NCBI GenBank assembly: GCA_016791285.1 | Contig: JAEUMX010000309.1 | Coordinates: 1-6,931, forward strand | Reading direction: 5' to 3' | Length of the DNA stretch: 6,931 nt | From: Burkholderiales bacterium | GTDB taxonomy: Bacteria > Pseudomonadota > Gammaproteobacteria > Burkholderiales > JAEUMW01 | Shown here: piece by piece, positions 6,916-6,931 of the stretch | Numbering within the stretch: the stretch's first letter is position 1 | Layout of the letters: each line of letters opens with the position of its first letter | The notes under the pieces: generated by a model | What the model saw: only the letters and a program-made list of their open reading frames with translations | What the model was told of the DNA's origin: nothing | Database searches by the model: none | Position numbers and translations under genes: made by a program

Positions 6916-6931
6916 AGTTATCCCTGTGGCC

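Overview
The window is a plus-strand stretch of a GC-rich (clearly above 60% by eye) proteobacterial chromosome. Gene content and order (yqgE-ruvX-pyrR-pyrB-pyrC' next to a PHA synthase, an oligopeptidase A and a DUF4124/glutaredoxin protein) point to a betaproteobacterium, perhaps from an environmental or uncultured lineage. The genus cannot be fixed from sequence alone. No tRNA, rRNA, CRISPR array, insertion sequence, integrase or phage gene was seen, and base composition looks even throughout, so this reads as ordinary core-genome DNA.

Layout: (1) 2-148, the last 48 codons of a polyhydroxyalkanoate synthase. (2) 149-246, a short gap with a good sigma70-type promoter whose expected start site lies almost on the next start codon. 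(3) 247-4064, a compact five-gene cluster: yqgE/algH, ruvX/yqgF, pyrR, pyrB and a pyrC-like gene, with junctions of +9, -14, +5 and +2 nt. (4) 4173-6200, an M3-family zinc metallopeptidase (oligopeptidase A). (5) 6283-6915, an exported protein made of a DUF4124 domain, a glutaredoxin-like domain with a CxxxC site and a low-complexity tail.

How the genes work together: pyrB encodes aspartate transcarbamoylase, step two of de novo UMP synthesis. The adjacent pyrC-like gene keeps the dihydroorotase fold signature but has lost most of the metal-binding residues, so it matches the pseudo-dihydroorotase (PyrC') that in Pseudomonas is a structural subunit of the ATCase holoenzyme. A working dihydroorotase should therefore be encoded elsewhere. 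PyrR would supply uracil phosphoribosyltransferase activity and possibly regulation, but the tight packing leaves no room for a classical attenuator in front of pyrB or pyrR. yqgE and ruvX are frequent companions of this operon and have no direct pyrimidine role. The peptidase and the exported redox protein look like separate units, the latter with its own strong ribosome binding site.

Nothing here looks like a wholly new system. The most notable points are the degenerate dihydroorotase, the apparently leaderless promoter of the operon, and the exported CxxxC glutaredoxin-like protein.
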